A DNA stretch of 64,000 nucleotides from Puccinia triticina (taxonomy: Eukaryota; Basidiomycota; Pucciniomycetes; Pucciniales; Pucciniaceae). The stretch's first letter is position 1, and each line of letters starts with the position of its first letter. Shown piece by piece: positions 33,108-43,896 of this stretch. A program made the translations under genes and the position numbers. The notes under the pieces were generated by a model. That model made no database searches. It saw only the letters and a list, made by a program, of their open reading frames with translations, and was not told where the DNA came from. Where the stretch lies: positions 1,302,001-1,366,000 of the forward strand of contig NC_070571.1 of the NCBI RefSeq assembly GCF_026914185.1, in the 5' to 3' direction.

Positions 33108-34262
33108 ATATCCATGACCGGTACAGACCGGCATTGAGCGGATTATGTAACATCTCCTCTCAATGACCGGTCTGTACCGGACCGCCGGTCATTGAGGGAA
33201 ATCACACCTCTCGATGACCGGTCTGTGCCGGTCATCAAGGGGAGTAACATCTCCTCTCGATGACCAATCTGTGCCGGTTATCCAGGGGAGTAACATCTCC
33301 TCTCAATGACCGGTCTGTGCCGGTCACCGAGGGGACTCACACCTCTCGATGACCGGCGCGGACCGGTCACACCTCCCGATGACCAGCACAGACAGGTCAT
33401 CAAGGGGACTCACACCTTGATGATAGGTCACCACCGGTCATCAAGGCTAATAACACCTCCTCTCGATGACTGGTCATCACCGGTCATGGAGAGGGCTCAC
33501 ACCTCTCGATGATTGGTCAGTCCGGTCATTGAGGGTAACAACACCTCTCGATGACCGGTCATCACCGGTCATTGAGGTGAGTCCCATCTCTCAATGACCG
33601 GTCAGACCGGTCATCGAGGTGATTCCCATCTCTTGATGACCGGTCAGACCGGTCATTGAGGTGAGTCCCATCTCTTGATGACCGGTCAGACCGGTCATCA
33701 AGGGTAATAACACCTCTCGATGACCGGTGATGACCGGTCATCGAGGTGAGTCACATTCCTCAATGACCGGTCAGACCGGTCATCGAGGGGACTCACACCT
33801 CTTGATGACCGGTCAGACCGACCGGTCATCGAGAGTAGCACCTCCTCTCGATGACCGGTCATCACCGGTCATGCAGAGGGCTCACACCTCTCGATGACCG
33901 GCACAGACCGGTCATCAAGAGGACTCACACCTCTCAATGACCGGTCACCACCGGTCATCGAGAGGACTCACACCATCTCACACCTCTCGATAACCGGTGA
34001 TGACCGGTCATCGAGGTGAGTCACATCTCTCGACAACTGGTCTGTGCCGTTCATCGAGAGGAGTAACATCTCCTCTCAATGACCGGTCAGACTGACCGGT
34101 CATCAAGAGTAGCACCTCCCCTCGATGACCGGTACACACCATTCATCGAGAGGTGTGACTGATGACCAGTCCGCGCTGGTCATCGAGAGGTATGAGTCCT
34201 CTGGATGACCGGTTGTGTGCCCCTTGATGACCGGTCCAGACCGGTCATCAAGAGGTGTGATT
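33108..34262. repeat. Palindromic minisatellite, array B
   Basis: More than twenty units of GATGACCGGTCAGACCGGTCATCGAG with spacers such as GTGAGTCACATCTC give a period of about 40-50 bp. Each unit is a near-perfect dyad able to form a hairpin on either strand. Frames across it (DDWSSP-, GPVIKG-like repeats) are artefacts. Confidence 0.9.
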
Positions 34263-34408
34263 GTGGGCACTCCAAAAAAAATGAGACATTGGAGTGCACC
34301 CCAATGCACTCCATTTGGTATTTGCCAGCTGGAGTGCAAAGCCAAAATCCTCCACTGAAAAGGTGGAGTGCTTGGGCTTGCACTCCATTTTTTTTGAAGT
34401 GCATCTAG

Positions 34409-34523
34409 CACCAGGAAAAAAGAATGATCACTTGCCAACAAGTGACATAGCATTAAAGTACAAAGGGGCCTTTGTACTTTTTGATGTCACTTGCAGACAA
34501 GTGATCATTGTTTTTTCCTGGTG
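34409..34523. mobile_element. Nested 115-bp MITE
   Basis: Inverted ends CACCAGGAAAAAAG...CTTTTTTCCTGGTG-like, about 40 bp each with few mismatches, are flanked by TAG on both sides (34406-34408, 34524-34526). It sits inside the subterminal region of the 32754-34719 element, so it is the younger insertion. Superfamily unknown; a 3-bp duplication is compatible with PIF/Harbinger. Confidence 0.65.
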
Positions 34524-34864
34524 TAGCTGCACTCCCCTATTTTGGTCAATTTTGGAGTACCCCGTTGTGTACTCCAATAAACATGGAGTGCCCATCTGGG
34601 GACTCCATGTTTTGGGAGTACAAAATCAAGGCACTCCAACTTTTTTGGAGTGCTGGCCCCCCAAAGCCAAAAATTTGGAGTGCATGAAGTAAAAGTTTGG
34701 AGTGCATTTAGGCTGACCCTAAAAATTCTCAGTAAATCCATCAAAATTCAAAGTTCACGTCTTGGCACTTGTCTGCCCGAAGTCTCCCATCTTTAAAGTT
34801 CTTTACCCCGCAAACGTCGATCTCCTCCACTTCTCTGGTTTAGATCACACCCCGCCGGCAGTAT

Positions 34865-35253
34865 CAACGAAGGGTAGTTACGTTACATTGCATTATCCGG
34901 GCAATTTTGGTAACGTAACTACCCCAGTTATCCGGGGCCCCCCGTTACTTTACTAGTAACGGGGTCATTTCAGGCCCCGCGCGTAACGTAACAGGCCTCA
35001 TTTTTGAGGCCCGTTATCGCATTATCCCCCGGATAACGCGATAATGGACCATTTAAGGCTTTTTTAGCCTCATTTTTTGCCCGTTCTCAAGGGCCCCGCA
35101 CGCCCGGCTAACGCAACAAGCATAAAAAAAACCGGCTCAACGTGTTGCGATAACGTAATTGCACTGCCGTTACGCGTAACACGTAGATAACAACAAAAAT
35201 TTTGTTACGTTACCGTTATCTACGCGTTACGCGTAGCATAACTACCCTTCGTT
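34865..35253. mobile_element. hAT-type MITE, 389 bp
   Basis: The ends CAACGAAGGGTAG and complement of CTACCCTTCGTT are flanked by GGCAGTAT (34857-34864, 35254-35261), an 8-bp duplication inside the gypsy 3' LTR. Subterminal GTAACG/CGTTAC motifs repeat throughout. No coding capacity. Confidence 0.85.
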
Positions 35254-35459
35254 GGCAGTATCCCCGGCTCTCCCTCAAAACAAAACCGCCGATGCGCAAC
35301 TCCAGCCGTCAGAAAAATCATTTCCCCCCCCCACGCTTACCCGACTCTCATTGCTCACTCACGGCCAATCACCCGGAGGGCATACGCAGCCAATTCTCAA
35401 TTCTCATTTCCCCTCCCCCAGCTGCTTCTGGCCTAGCACCGGCAAGAGTTCCTCACCGC

Positions 35460-37526
35460 GAGTTGTTGGTCAATTTAAGTAGCGGACGTTGGATGATGTT
35501 GAACGGTGGGGGTCCAGTTTCGTCCTACCCCCTTCCTGGAGCCTGCCAATTGCTTGATTGGGGCCTCCTTGATTTAATGCTTGACTGACCTTCTTTTGCC
35601 TGTTGCTGCGGCACAGGCTGGAGGGTCAATCTGAGGTGCCCTCCGGGGTGTTTGGGGATTAAATTCAAATTTGTGGAATGATTTTGCTAAAAGTCATAGG
35701 CAAAAACTTAGATCTTGCCTTCCAGGTTTCTGTGATTTTAATAAACTTGGATTTCTCAACCCCCAAAACATATAATTTACATACAGCCATTCTTGAAAAG
35801 CTTGCGGGCTTGAGGCCAAAAAAAGAATTTTTTTATTTCAGCCACAAGCCTGTACAGCTTCACTGTACAGGCAGTCAAAACCCCTTTGGGCGGCTGTTTG
35901 GCTCAACAAGGGTCCCGCGCTGGCCACAGGGCAGGGGAGGGGCATGCGGCAAAGGGTCTGATCAGTGTAAAGTTGCTCGAGGATTCCAATGGTGCAACCC
36001 TCAAGGCCCCAAAGTTAAAAACAAAGAAAGTAATGATTTTCTTACAATCACATTAATGTATGCAGCCTGTCATACAGGGGCTATACAGGCTTTGAGGCTG
36101 AAAATAGCAGTCCAAAATTTGGGCCTACCCAACTGCAAGCTTTTAAGTTTTCAGGAATGGCTTTATCAGGTGAAACATGTCTGGTGACTTTGAACACATT
36201 GTTCAAAGTTCCATTTTTTTTGCAGGCAAGGGGTAGTTGAGCAGTTGTGGGGGGCACTGTATGGCGGACTGAACGTTGCGAGAGCCTGACTGTTAGACAA
36301 CTGATCAAGATTGCATAGTACATATCCATACTATGTACTTCCTTGTCAGCCAAACCTAGTAGAGTGAGACTGCTTGTTCCCAAAACCTAACCTTGTATGT
36401 AGACTATATGTGGTAGCCCGGCCCGGCTCCTATTCTCTTTCCTCATCAAGATTAGGAGACTGGACCTGGATGTGTGGAGAGCTTACCACGCCGTGCTATC
36501 ATTGTATAGGTTAGTGTTGTCATGCAATATTATCGAGATTAGGAGACCGGACCCGGATGTCTGGAGAGCTTACTACGCTGTGCTATCATCATATAGCTCT
36601 GAGTCCTTATACTGACAACGGACTGCCATGTATTCACATGGTAGCCCGATGTGTGCCTCCTTGGCGTTGGGTTGTTGGTCCAAGGGAGCTGAAATTGCTC
36701 TTGTGGTTTACTTCGACTGTTTTTGCCAGGATGAAGTTTTTGCTTACAGTTACACACCTTTTATCTTGGGTTTGGGAAGGAGAAAAATGCACACAAAGGT
36801 GGCAGGAGATGGCCAGGCATCTGATGAGTCTAAGTGTAAATGTAGAGGGTGATTACACCAAGACGGCACTGTGCAGGTGCTTTAGCATAAAAAAGTAAGG
36901 GTTATTGACATTTCTCTCAGGCAAATTTCACTGACAAGGCATAAGTGTGAAGCCTGGCCTACTAAACAGTTTGCTATAAGTGGCTATCAAGCTGTCCAAG
37001 AGGATAGTTCACCAATTGCTTGTTTAGTAAACTTAGGATAATTCAGATTTGGGGTCTTTGGTCACGATGATGATATAATGTAGATTATATTTTGAGTTTG
37101 GATTCTCAAATAACAAAATATAATGTGAAGAAAGACTATAACAAAGAATATCCCAATGGGAGAAGAAAGATGTAAGAGTTTCACTCACGTTTCACCCTTA
37201 CTCAAACTCAACTCATTAGACACATATGTATTTATGCTTATACATGATATTGTGCCTGATATATCTTGTACTCCCGTTTGAAGGGACTTCTCTCCTTTCT
37301 CCTCAAGCTGGTCTTCACTATGGTTTCCCTTTCTTTGTCATTCATTCAAAATCCACACTCTTTTCATAGAACTTCAGGCCTTTGGCCCTCCGCTCCACTG
37401 ATCATTCAGTGAAGGACTTCCAGTCCTTACAAAAGAAAGAAAGAGGGAGAAAGAACAAACAAGGAGAGCAACAAAACCAACGGAGTAACAAGAGCGCTGA
37501 TGACATCATCAAAAAAACCAACACGT
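35460..37526. other. Gene-poor stretch; dispersed repeat and a ~66-bp direct repeat
   Basis: The part 35525-35755 is the second copy of the repeat at 5676-5945. A unit with GATTAGGAGACTGGACCTGG occurs at about 36446-36512 and again, diverged, at 36532-36598. I see no supported gene; the longest frame (35678-36187) has no recognisable motif. Confidence 0.4.
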
Positions 37527-37580
37527 CATAGATATGAACATGCTAAATGAAATCATTGTTCATCGGAGAAATCCCAATGC
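37527..37580 (+). repeat. Direct repeat, copy 1 (ATGAACATGCTAAATGAAAT)
   Basis: About 54 bp, repeated with few changes at about 39246-39300. The two copies bracket the gene fragment at 37600-38310 and its flank, as a duplicated segment or transposition would. Confidence 0.65.
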
Positions 37581-37599
37581 CGGGGAGAGAGAGAGAAAC

Positions 37600-38310
37600 A
37601 GGCTCAGCAGAGGGAAGCAACAAAGGGGACTGACTTCCATGATGGGCTGGGGCTCGGAGTGGGAGCCAAAGACGACGAGCCCGCGCTTGTCGCGGATCTT
37701 GAGGCTCTGGCGAGAGCGGAACCGGACGGCGAGCTGGACGAGCGTGCCAGCCTGGTCAAACGGCGCCGCCCGCATGGCCACCACCGCCAGCTCGCTCTCC
37801 TGCGCCGGCGGGGGATGCTTCATCCAGCTGATCAGATGGCTCGGGCTGTACGAGCCCAGCAGTCTCCGGCGCTTCTCGCGCAGGAACTCGACCATCAGCG
37901 GATGCAGGGATCGCTTCCCCTGCTCGTCCTCAAACTGGCCCCTGCAAATCAAAAACAAATGCCTGGCTCAACACACCAGGCTCGCAATCCCGGAAGAAGA
38001 AGACCCATGTGGTGACCGTCTGGTTGGCCAGGACGATGGTCTGGTAGGCCTCGTCGACAAGCTCTGTCATCCATGCCGGATTGGCCGGCGAGAGCACCAA
38101 GTCAATGTTCTGCTTCCTGAAGAGGGAAGAAACCAGTAAGCACCCACCCACGAACACACACAGGAGAGGAAGCGGGCGGCGGACGATTGGCGCTGGCCGA
38201 GCCATTGGCCCCAGGCCTCCTTGAGAAGGGGCAATGGCCGACATTAAGGGAGAAGAGGAGTTTCCAGCGGCGGAGGGCCTCGTTCCAGAGGGGATTGATG
38301 ATGGGCAAGT
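37600..38310 (-). pseudogene. Mitochondrial ribosomal protein mL45/Tim44-like gene fragment
   Basis: The minus strand carries LIRRSL-type exons: NIDLVLSPANPAWMTELVDE (near 38100), and after an intron-like gap GQFEDEQGKRSLHPLMVEFL, ISWMKHPPPAQ and TLVQLAVRFRSRQSLKIRDK down to 37660. The segment around VRFRSRQSL resembles the Tim44-like fold of mitochondrial large-subunit protein mL45 (Mba1-related), which anchors the ribosome to the inner membrane. The frames must be joined through introns, and the N-terminus (NPLWNEALRRWKLLF near 38300) is in a third frame. The match is from memory of the family, so I hold it loosely. Whether the gene is whole is unclear; 54-bp direct repeats flank it. Confidence 0.4.
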
Positions 38311-38370
38311 TGTGGAGGCAACTGGGGGAATTTCAAGTCACCTGTCGGAGAAAGCAACTGGGGGATATTT

Positions 38371-38846
38371 CAAATATTGTGTTTTGAATAATGCTTGGAT
38401 CTTTCCTCAAATTTTCTGGTTTTGTTATGTAGTAACTTTATTTTAAACTTCACACCAAACTGTAAAAGCCAGACCCAACTTTAAACAAAACCTTGAAATT
38501 GACTTCCACCCAGGATGTCTTTGTGTCACGACCCAGCGCTTGGTCGGCCTCTCCCTGCCCGGCCCATACTGGCAGAGGGCAACGGCCAATGGTCATGGCC
38601 TGTGGTGGGTGGGGTAAAGAAGCTGCTCTGGTTCTGAAAATGAACTCGGTATTTCTCTAATCCAACTCCTTCACCCCCTACTGGAGGAAATTGGCTCCGG
38701 GGGTGGATTTAGCCTTGGGCCTCATCTGACATCTGTCAAGATGCACCATGTGGAAAGGACATCAAAAACATGGAGTTGACCTTGGTCAACGAAACCAGAA
38801 AATTTGAGAAATCATCCAAGCTTTATTCAAAACACAATATATATCA
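38371..38846. repeat. Inverted repeat, ~50-bp arms
   Basis: AATATTGTGTTTTGAATAA at 38371 onward is matched by its complement ending near 38846 (arms about 38371-38425 and 38790-38846). The interior has no gene. It may be a small transposon; no duplication found. Confidence 0.5.
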
Positions 38847-38889
38847 AATGGTATAAATGGCTGCGCAGCCCGCAGTCCTCGGCATACCA

Positions 38890-39245
38890 CGATTGAGTTT
38901 TCAGAACTGCCTGCCCATGTCAGGACAGTTCCGAGAAATATTTCCGGGAACTTCCGTTTGGTTCTGGGAACCGCTCTGCCAGCGTTTTTGGTTTTGATAT
39001 CCTTTACACCAACCGTTTTGGTTTTCAGAACCAATCCCACAACATTTGGGAAAAAGTTGTGAGATTGGTTCTGAAAACCAAATCTCTTAGAGGACGGTGG
39101 TCATTCTCTCACAAAATGGTTTTGGGAACCAAGTTGGTAACCAAATGGGTTCCCAAACCAAATTCAGACTAATTTGGTCCCAAAAACCACTATCCAACCA
39201 TTTTGGTTCTAAAGACCACCTTGGAAACTTTTAGTGCACCCGTGG
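38890..39245. repeat. GGTTCTGAAAACC-type palindromic repeats
   Basis: Variants of TTGGTTTTGAGAACC and the complement GGTTCTGAAAACCAA repeat on both strands, giving a hairpin-prone segment that ends just before the second direct-repeat copy. Likely a decayed foldback element. Confidence 0.5.
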
Positions 39246-39300
39246 TGTAGATATGAACATGCTAAATGAAATCAACGTTCATCGGAGAAATCCCAATGCC
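39246..39300 (+). repeat. Direct repeat, copy 2 (ATGAACATGCTAAATGAAAT)
   Basis: Second copy of the repeat at 37527-37580, same orientation. Confidence 0.65.
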
Positions 39301-39920
39301 AATCGAGCTGCATAACAAAGTCACAAACTTTGAGGCTTAATCAGCATGATTCCCTCATACATATTAAGTTATGCTAACCACTCCGGGTCGTTACAATAAG
39401 TCCCTCCCAGAGGGAGAGAAGGCCTCCCTATGGGAGGGACCTAGTTGAGTTTGTATGTACATGTACAGTGAGTCAGTGACTCATCGAAAACAGTCGAAAA
39501 CCAAGCGAACCAACGACTTGGCCGGGTCGAAAAACGAAGCCTGAAGAGTTCACCCGTGTTACATCACCCATTCTCAAGTTTTAACAGCGGTAATCACCTC
39601 GTGAATTCCATCATGGTCTGCAACCCTGGTGGAACCGGGACACACACTGAAGACCTTTACAGCTTCTGTTACCTGTTTCTCGGAATTCAAGCCAGATTCG
39701 TGACAAACTTCCGTTCGACTAAGGCAGCATGCCTAGGCTTAAGTTGTCTTGCCCGGGTGTCCACAAGTTCCCTCACACCTATACAAACCCACTCCTTTCG
39801 TGCATCACAGCCGCAACATTCGAGGCCCGGCTGACGAGACTAAATAGACACCTGCGCCAACCGCTTGCTCAGCGCAGTAACTATTTATATATCGAATTTT
39901 CAACTTTCACCAGAGAAGAC

Positions 39921-41816
39921 ATGGTCCGACGCTCATTAGTACCAACAACATATTCCCCAGAGATATGGCTTTTACTTGCATCTTCTCCTCTTTTCACTCC
40001 AGTCACTGCTGCCATCAATCCTGTTCATGACGAGTCTACCAACCAATGGTCTAGTCTTACTCGGCGCAACTTGTTTCCATCGGCTCCTAGAAGCGCCTCG
40101 GTACCAACCCCTGTGCAGCCTCAGGCTACCGCTACCACCCCCAGCAACTCCGCTTGCGTTCAGCCGCCACTTAACAACAGTACTTGGATTCAACTGGGGA
40201 TAGACAACTATTTAGCCAATTTACCTAATGGTGCCTCTTTGAATCTCCAGGTAAGCTTCCAATATGAAAATATGAAACAGTTTTGCATCAACTCACTGCC
40301 AGTTGTCGCGCCCTTTCCAAACAGCACTATGCAGCTTCGGTTGGAGCTCCTGACTTCATCTGTGGCGTAGGAGAAAAGTGTCAGGCTGGGCAGGTAAATA
40401 GTTATGCTTTTACTCAGCACTTCTGCCCGCTCTCTAAGCTGATGCCGAGGCCATAGTTGTGCAGCCCAGTCCAAGCACCTGGTTGGGAAGTCCTAGTTGC
40501 AGCCCAAGAATGGAACAACTATCAGAACAAATTTTATGAAGCCGTGGGCACTGCAGTTCAAATGGTCACATGTAAGCCAATGTGTTTCGTCGGGGCGCTA
40601 GAACAATACACCAAAACTCCCTCCTAACAAGACCTTGATCTCTGAACAAAACCCTTTTCAACATTTCCAGCTATTTCTAGCTCGCTTGTGGTTGACTTGT
40701 GCGTGTATAGGCACTTGCCATTTCGGTTTTCGCAACAAAACCTTCGATCAAACACTTGCTGAAGTAATGCTCAACAACAGGTACCCACCTAGCCACACCG
40801 GTGGGATATGGGATTTATTCTCGAGTTTCAATTTGGCTGCCGCTGTCACTGCCGGTTTTATTGACATGTTCGCCCTCTTCTCCGGAATTGCCATTGTCAC
40901 TGCAGCCAGTGTTCTTGCGATCGTGACCTTGAGTGCCACGGCAACTATATTCGGAGGCGCTGGTATCATATCAATACAAGAGGCAATAAAACATCGCGGA
41001 CCTAATGCATTTGATAAAGTATATCAATTATTTACCGTAAGAAGGACCACACCCAAAATCTGAATCCTATTTTTTCCCCGAAAAACAAAGTTTTCCGTCT
41101 ACGCCTTTTATCTTTCCGAATGGCAGAAACACACCCAAAAAGGTATTGCAAACTCTACGAGAAGTATCATTGCTTCAGGTGTCAGTTCCCCCCAGGGTAT
41201 TTCAACAGTTTTGAAGAACGGTACCTTCTTTCGCGAGCGCCCCAGCTTGAATGAAGCCGAGTTAGTCGAAAACCTGAAAAACACCACCACGGTTCGCATC
41301 ATGACGGATATCCTTAGAAGCCAAGTGAGTCCATGTTCTTCCTGGTGACCGCAATCAACCAAAATTTACCTAACCTTGAAACCAACAGGGAGCATTCGTG
41401 ACGATCCAAAGTGTAAGCATCCCCAACACTCTGTCACTGAATGTTGAGATCATTGCATTTTGTGCAGGCCATCTTTTTGATATTAACGTCCTTTGTAGGG
41501 TAAATGTACTGGAAAGGGTCCAGGTGGAGCTTGGAAAACCCACAACCACTTGTCTTACTGCTCTCCCAATGGAACGTCAGTGGAATTATATTCTTACTCC
41601 GGCAGGTATAAAAGTCTTACAAAACCGTCTGCTTCATTTTGCAGGATGTTCAACATCATCCACTCCGGTGGTAAAAAGAAGGTTCATAACACGTGGTGGA
41701 ACGCCGACCTAATTTCCAAGAAATACGGAATCTCCGTTCGATACCTAACCGAACAATCCTACTTCTGCCAATTGAATCATGGCGCGTCGAACTTTGACCC
41801 CTATAAATCTAGGTAA
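39921..41816 (+). CDS. Secreted or membrane protein of unknown function, ~8 exons
   Basis: ATG 39921 starts MVRRSLVPTTYSPEIWLLLA, a plausible signal peptide ending near VTA-A. Exons by GT-AG and phase: 39921-40250, 40325-40393, 40457-40571, 40711-41036, 41091-41324, 41388-41412, about 41468-41510, about 41524-41816 (TAA). The second and third give CGVGEKCQAGQ-LCSPVQAPGW, a Cys-rich ectodomain. The fourth has a long hydrophobic stretch (AAAVTAGFIDMFALFSGIAI then VTAASVLAIVTLSATATIF), one or two membrane helices. Exon 7 adds AIFLILTSFV. The C-terminal part ends ISKKYGISVRYLTEQSYFCQ...DPY. It reads like an uncharacterised fungal Cys-rich membrane family. No inactivating change is seen, so it is the best candidate for a live host gene here. 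The last two exon borders are uncertain. Confidence 0.65.
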
Positions 41817-41819
41817 GTA

Positions 41820-42703
41820 CCCCACAATATTCTAATTCTGTTACTTCATAGCTATCAACTGACAAGTTTCTTTGGGAAAAAAGCGGGTTTCCAAAAGACT
41901 TGACGGCCGAGTGCATCGCAAATCTTCCTGTCTGTGATTTCAGAAATCCTGGTGAGATGAATTTTGGCATAAGCGTTCACGACATGAAAGCAAAAACGTG
42001 CTGAACTGACCACCTTCATTGACATCATGGGCTAGACCTCGCGGAAGCCCAAAAGGAGAAAAATACAATGCATGCTTGTCGTAACGTCGCAAAGCTTCCA
42101 ATTTGAGAGAAGTTGATCCAGTCAGGTTCGTTGGGCTCATGAGTCCAAGCTGATTTTCTGACACCACAGTTACATTCAGGATCTTGGAGGTTTTGACTCA
42201 GTCTCAGATGGCGCGCCACAGACACTTGCTTTTTCAGTTTTTTTTTTTTTTTTGTATGGGGGAGGGCCGGCTTGATGTGTTTTTTCACACTTCAAGGTTT
42301 GAACTGGCAGTTAGTAGGAAATAAAATTTGTAGTTTAATATTTGCAACTCACTCCACTAGTACAACTGCCACATGATAATTTTGAATTATACTCACGGAG
42401 AAGTAGTATGGTCACTGCGTGTATGCGGCCCTGAAGCGCCAATCTTGACAAAATTTCTAAAATTATGGTGAAATCACGCCAAAAGAGACAGCTCACACAC
42501 CAAACTATCCATTTTGGCGCCAAATGGCCATCAGAATGGTCAGGGCTTTGTCCATGCCACCCATTAGCAAAATGCACACCTGTCTTACGGGCTTATGTGT
42601 GATAATTTGAGATCAAGTACTTTATTTCAGCGGAAAACAAAAGCTAACAGTAGTAAAGAACTTAAACAATCACAGAGAGAAAAGAAATAGAAGATGAACA
42701 TAA
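41820..42703. other. No recognisable gene
   Basis: Includes a 14-T run near 42240. Only short frames on both strands; nothing supportable. Confidence 0.4.
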
Positions 42704-42705
42704 TA

Positions 42706-42906
42706 GGGGGGTTCACAATAGGATAAAAATAAAACTTTAGAGCCAATTTTAAGCCCTTTATGGAAAAAGTTTTTAAAAATGAAGAAGTGTCTCTGAATGT
42801 CAAGGGACACTCAACCCTGTACATCTTACCAAATTTTTAAAAAGTTGTTGATAAAGGCCTTAAAATTGGCTCTAAAGTTTTATTTTTATCCTATTGTGAA
42901 CCCCCC
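42706..42906. mobile_element. Tc1/mariner-type MITE, 201 bp
   Basis: The ends GGGGGGTTCACAATAGGA and the exact complement are flanked by TA on both sides (42704-42705, 42907-42908). The inverted arms run about 60 bp (CAATAGGATAAAAATAAAACTTTAGAGCCAATTTTAAG-type). No coding capacity. Confidence 0.8.
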
Positions 42907-43005
42907 TAATGGAATAAAAAGAATGAAAACATTATGTACGTTCTGATGTTCTAGTCCTAACTACAACTCGGGCAAGGTGGGGGGACTTGTGCTAAGTTAG
43001 ATTTA

Positions 43006-43399
43006 CAGTCAAACCTGTCCAAGGGTATGCCCTTTGGGAGAAGGATTTTGGTATGACTTTAGGCAGGTTTGCCCTTAGAGATGGTGATTTTTCTGGGCAA
43101 TCAAGAATACGGGGAATTTTTTTTCTATACTGTTAGGCAGATTATTATGGTGTTCAAAATTGCATATGTCACGGTTTACATAAAATCATAAAGAGGGGTG
43201 CGCAGTAAGGCAATATGACTACAGTCAAACCCTTGAAACCACATACCCCTTGGCGGACTGAATTTGCTATGTGGTTTGGCAGGTTATGTGGTTACAAGGG
43301 TTAGCTACAGGCCACAATGAGATTTTGGTGGACCCAGATGAGTATGTGGTTTGGGAGGTTATGCCCTTATACCAGTATGCAGTTTCACAGGTTTGACTG
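43006..43399. mobile_element. pogo/Tc1-like MITE(s)
   Basis: CAGTCAAACCTGTCCAAGGG at 43006 and CACAGGTTTGACTG ending 43399 form inverted ends, both flanked by TA (43004-43005, 43400-43401), as in pogo/Tc1 elements. A second left-type end, TACAGTCAAACCCTTGAAAC, lies at 43220. This may be one element 43222-43399 inserted next to, or into, another. Confidence 0.6.
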
Positions 43400-43872
43400 T
43401 ACCACACACCCCTTATATTTCATGTTCTGAGGTAGCAATATTGCCAAAAGTTTCAGAGCGCAGAGAATATTCATCATTATATAACCCCTCAAGTCCTTAG
43501 ACTTCTGGGAAATTTATCAAAAACAATATTCAATTAGGCAAATTGTTCCTATTAAGGCTGCCTGGCCCCCCTATATCTCATGTTTGGTGTTTACACCATT
43601 GCTATAAATTTAATGGCGCACAGAATATACACCATAGAAACATTTCTGAAATTTTTAGACTCTTTAAATGTGTAACAAAAAAGTTATACAGGTAGCAGTC
43701 ATTTTTCTACTAAGCACACCACATACCCGCCACATACCTGTTTTTTTCTATCAAAAATTTCAAAGGAAGCTTCAAATGCATGTTTAAATGTTCACCCAAT
43801 TTTTTGGAACCCTGGTAAATGTAAGAAAAAAGATATTCCCTCAGTACACACTTGGGAAAAGGGGGTATGCAA
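43400..43872. other. No recognisable gene
   Basis: AT-rich sequence with no supported feature. Confidence 0.4.
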
Positions 43873-43896
43873 AAAATTAAGGGGCAGGCTTTAGGC

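Larger units (their letters stand above)
32754..34719. mobile_element. hAT-type non-autonomous element with palindromic minisatellite
   Basis: Inserted in the gypsy 3' LTR with a perfect 8-bp duplication TAAAAATT (32746-32753, 34720-34727). Terminal inverted repeats GAGTCAGCCTAAATG / complement of CATTTAGGCTGACCC differ at one base. ACTCCAA/TTGGAGT motifs fill both subterminal regions (about 32760-33060 and 34265-34710). The centre is minisatellite array B. No transposase is present. Confidence 0.9.
24921..35455 (+). mobile_element. Complete Ty3/gypsy LTR retrotransposon with two hAT-type insertions
   Basis: 5' LTR 24921-25734 (814 bp) and 3' LTR 32270-35455 (interrupted by elements at 32754-34719 and 34865-35253) are highly similar. 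Both start TGTGGTGGAC and end GTTCCTCA. A 4-bp CCGC duplication flanks the element (24917-24920, 35456-35459). Between them are a tRNA-Tyr primer site, gag-protease, a -1 slippery site, and pol in the order RT-RNase H-integrase (the gypsy order). Pol has two TGA stops and one frame break, so this copy is not autonomous. Four copies of an intron-like module lie around and within the genes. Confidence 0.95.
32270..35455 (+). repeat. Gypsy 3' LTR, split into three pieces
   Basis: The LTR pieces are 32270-32753, 34720-34864 and 35254-35455 (each insertion also duplicates 8 bp). Their concatenation matches the 5' LTR with few differences. Confidence 0.95.

Noticed and set aside
33108..34262. CRISPR array
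   Set aside because: Spacers are themselves repeated and there are no cas genes; it lies inside a hAT-type element.
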